A stretch of DNA of 23,477 bases, taken from NCBI GenBank assembly GCA_955652345.1, contig CATPBV010000004.1, forward strand, positions 1 through 23,477, given 5' to 3'. Position 1 is the first letter of the stretch; each line of letters begins with the position of its first letter. Made by a program: the position numbers and the translations under genes. Positions 22,524 to 23,477 of the stretch are shown here, in pieces. Source of the stretch: an uncultured Solirubrobacteraceae bacterium. GTDB taxonomy: Bacteria; Actinomycetota; Thermoleophilia; Solirubrobacterales; Solirubrobacteraceae. The notes below the pieces were generated by a model. That model ran no database searches, was not told the DNA's origin, and saw only the letters and a list, made by a program, of their open reading frames with translations.

Positions 22524-23261
22524 ATGGGAGCAGCTTTGCCCACCCTCACGTCAGCGATCAAGAACGAGTACACGAAGCAGATCCTGCGCCGGGCTGGCCT
22601 GAGGCCGTCCTCGCTCCAGCAGCGAAAGACCGCGCACTATCGGATGCCGATGCTCGAGAAGGCCGGCGGGCATCTCGTCCTCAACAAGTACAAGGGCCCG
22701 GAGATCCCGTCCTCGGAATGGGAGGATCTGACGTACACCACCTACGCGAGCGATCCGACCACCTACTTCGCGCCGATTGCCTCGGCCACCGGTGAGATCG
22801 AGCTGAAGGGCTTCTGGGAGTACGGCAAGGCCGATCTGGACGGGGAGTGGACCGAGAACGCGAAGAAGTGCCCGACGCTCGTCAGCTGGATCGAGTCGAT
22901 CGGGGCGCGCTTCGGGCGCGTACAGCTCCTGCGGATGTCTCCGAACACGATGCGGGAGTGCCGCTGGGGCCTGCATCTCGACAACAACAACCAGGGCAAC
23001 CCCGAGACCAACGGCTGGGTCGTGCGGGTGTGGATGGAGCTGACCGACGATGACTCGAGCGCGCTGGTGGTCCGTCCCAGCGAGTTCGACCGCAAGGGCG
23101 AGGTCAAGATCGCGCTACCGAAGTACCAGCAGGCGGTCGTGGACTCCGAGTTCCTGTGGCACGGCGGCCACCATGCGGGAGATCACACCCGGTTCGCAGT
23201 GATCGTCAGCGTCGAGAGCGGGCCAGACCTCGAACGCTGGATCCAGACGCAGCTCGCCTAA
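22524..23261 (+). CDS. Putative Fe(II)/2-oxoglutarate hydroxylase, Asp/Asn beta-hydroxylase-like
   Basis: I do not firmly recognise this 245-aa soluble protein. Its second half fits a double-stranded beta-helix dioxygenase. RWGLHLDNNNQG supplies an H-x-D pair (His151, Asp153), NGWVVRVWMEL is a core strand, and EFLWHGGHHAGDHTRFAVIVSVE supplies a distal His (213, 216 or 217) and an Arg (Arg223) for the co-substrate. The order H-x-D, about 60 residues, H, then R is that of aspartyl/asparaginyl beta-hydroxylases. The N-terminal half is rich in Lys/Tyr/Trp and has no motif I know. A Sec or Tat signal is not seen. It is divergent from infA with its own promoter-like elements. The substrate is unknown. 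Confidence 0.55.
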   Translation: MGAALPTLTSAIKNEYTKQILRRAGLRPSSLQQRKTAHYRMPMLEKAGGHLVLNKYKGPEIPSSEWEDLTYTTYASDPTTYFAPIASATGEIELKGFWEYGKADLDGEWTENAKKCPTLVSWIESIGARFGRVQLLRMSPNTMRECRWGLHLDNNNQGNPETNGWVVRVWMELTDDDSSALVVRPSEFDRKGEVKIALPKYQQAVVDSEFLWHGGHHAGDHTRFAVIVSVESGPDLERWIQTQLA

Positions 23262-23291
23262 CGTTGACGCGGCTCGCCTAACGTCCGTCTC
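23252..23291 (+). repeat. 20-bp tandem duplication spanning the hydroxylase stop codon
   Basis: GCAGCTCGCCTAACGTTGAC is followed immediately by a copy differing at only a few positions (GCGGCTCGCCTAACGTCCGT). The invariant core GCTCGCCTAACGT occurs at 23252-23264 and 23272-23284. The TAA stop of the gene lies in the first copy. Confidence 0.7.
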
Positions 23292-23477
23292 GCGCCCCGG
23301 CGGAGGGGCCGAGGGTCGTGATGTGGTCGAGGGACGCCGCAAGGGGCGCGAGTCGGACGCCTAGGCGAGCGGCTGAGCCCGGTGGTAACTCGAAAGCGCA
23401 GGGCTACTCGGTACCGCCGCGCGGGCCCCCGTTCAGGGGAGGCCGGTCCCGCCCGAGGTGGGCGGCGGGGGTGGGCC
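23262..23477. other. Non-coding stretch at window end
   Basis: No gene is supported in these 216 bp. They hold the second copy of the 20-bp duplication, the long inverted repeat 23272-23370, a CCCC/GGGG hairpin (23427-23439) and a CCGCCC/GGGCGG hairpin (23449-23465). No tRNA-like cloverleaf was found. Confidence 0.6.
23272..23370. repeat. Long imperfect inverted repeat, 27-28 bp arms
   Basis: The left arm (23272-23298) begins GCTCGCCTA and ends CTCGCGCCCC. The right arm (23343-23370) is its reverse complement except for one one-base indel, one adjacent substitution and one further mismatch. The 44-nt loop (23299-23342) is G-rich. It could form a stable cruciform or RNA hairpin 3' of the hydroxylase-like gene, or be the ends of a small non-autonomous element. 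Confidence 0.75.

Noticed and set aside
23262..23477. tRNA or other structured RNA gene at the window end
   Set aside because: No acceptor/T-loop pattern. GC-rich hairpins alone are not enough to call an RNA gene.

Overview
The window is high-GC bacterial chromosome. It is densely coded on both strands, with frequent GTG starts and short intergenic gaps. The gene complement suggests a high-GC actinobacterium, and I would guess the Thermoleophilia/Solirubrobacter side because of a DnaC/DnaI-like loader beside dnaB, a TreT-like trehalose synthase, a class E-type sortase and apparent leaderless promoters. That placement is an inference from protein style, not a database result. No rRNA, tRNA, CRISPR array, insertion sequence or prophage was recognised.

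Layout. Positions 1-148 are non-coding and hold a strong hairpin. Positions 149 to about 650 (minus) hold a decayed topoisomerase IB gene that lacks its N-terminus, is frameshifted, and has lost part of its catalytic core. A plus-strand run follows: peptidase T (712-2013), a fold-type IV PLP enzyme (2038-2838), and a three-gene sugar-nucleotide operon (2888-5749). The operon encodes a WecB/WbpI-like 2-epimerase, a Gfo/Idh/MocA dehydrogenase and a left-handed beta-helix acyltransferase, and resembles part of the UDP-2,3-diacetamido-uronate pathway. purA (minus) converges on it, a small charged protein is divergent from purA, and an SDR oxidoreductase follows on the minus strand.

Positions 8453-12802 (minus) are the conserved replication/translation cluster, in transcription order rpsF, ssb, rpsR, rplI, dnaB, then a DnaC/DnaI-like ATPase. 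A 39-40 bp tandem repeat array lies between rplI and dnaB. A YdeI/OmpD-associated family gene (plus) converges on a minus-strand block read as response regulator, histidine kinase, TreT-like GT4 and OtsA-like GT20. The two glycosyltransferases are translationally coupled and point to trehalose or a related glucoside.

Divergent from the two-component system is a membrane protein with a degenerate M28 peptidase domain, followed by a sortase and a small FlgM-like protein. thiL and infA (minus) come next. Divergent from infA is a 245-aa protein with an H-x-D...H...R pattern suggestive of an Fe(II)/2-oxoglutarate hydroxylase. The window ends in about 215 bp of non-coding DNA with a long imperfect inverted repeat.

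The most interesting signals are these: a recurrent -10-like hexamer placed 7-9 nt before start codons (six genes), the broken topoisomerase IB, the degenerate M28/sortase/FlgM-like cluster, the TreT-OtsA pair without a visible phosphatase, the intergenic tandem repeats, and the orphan hydroxylase-like gene with its terminal inverted repeat.
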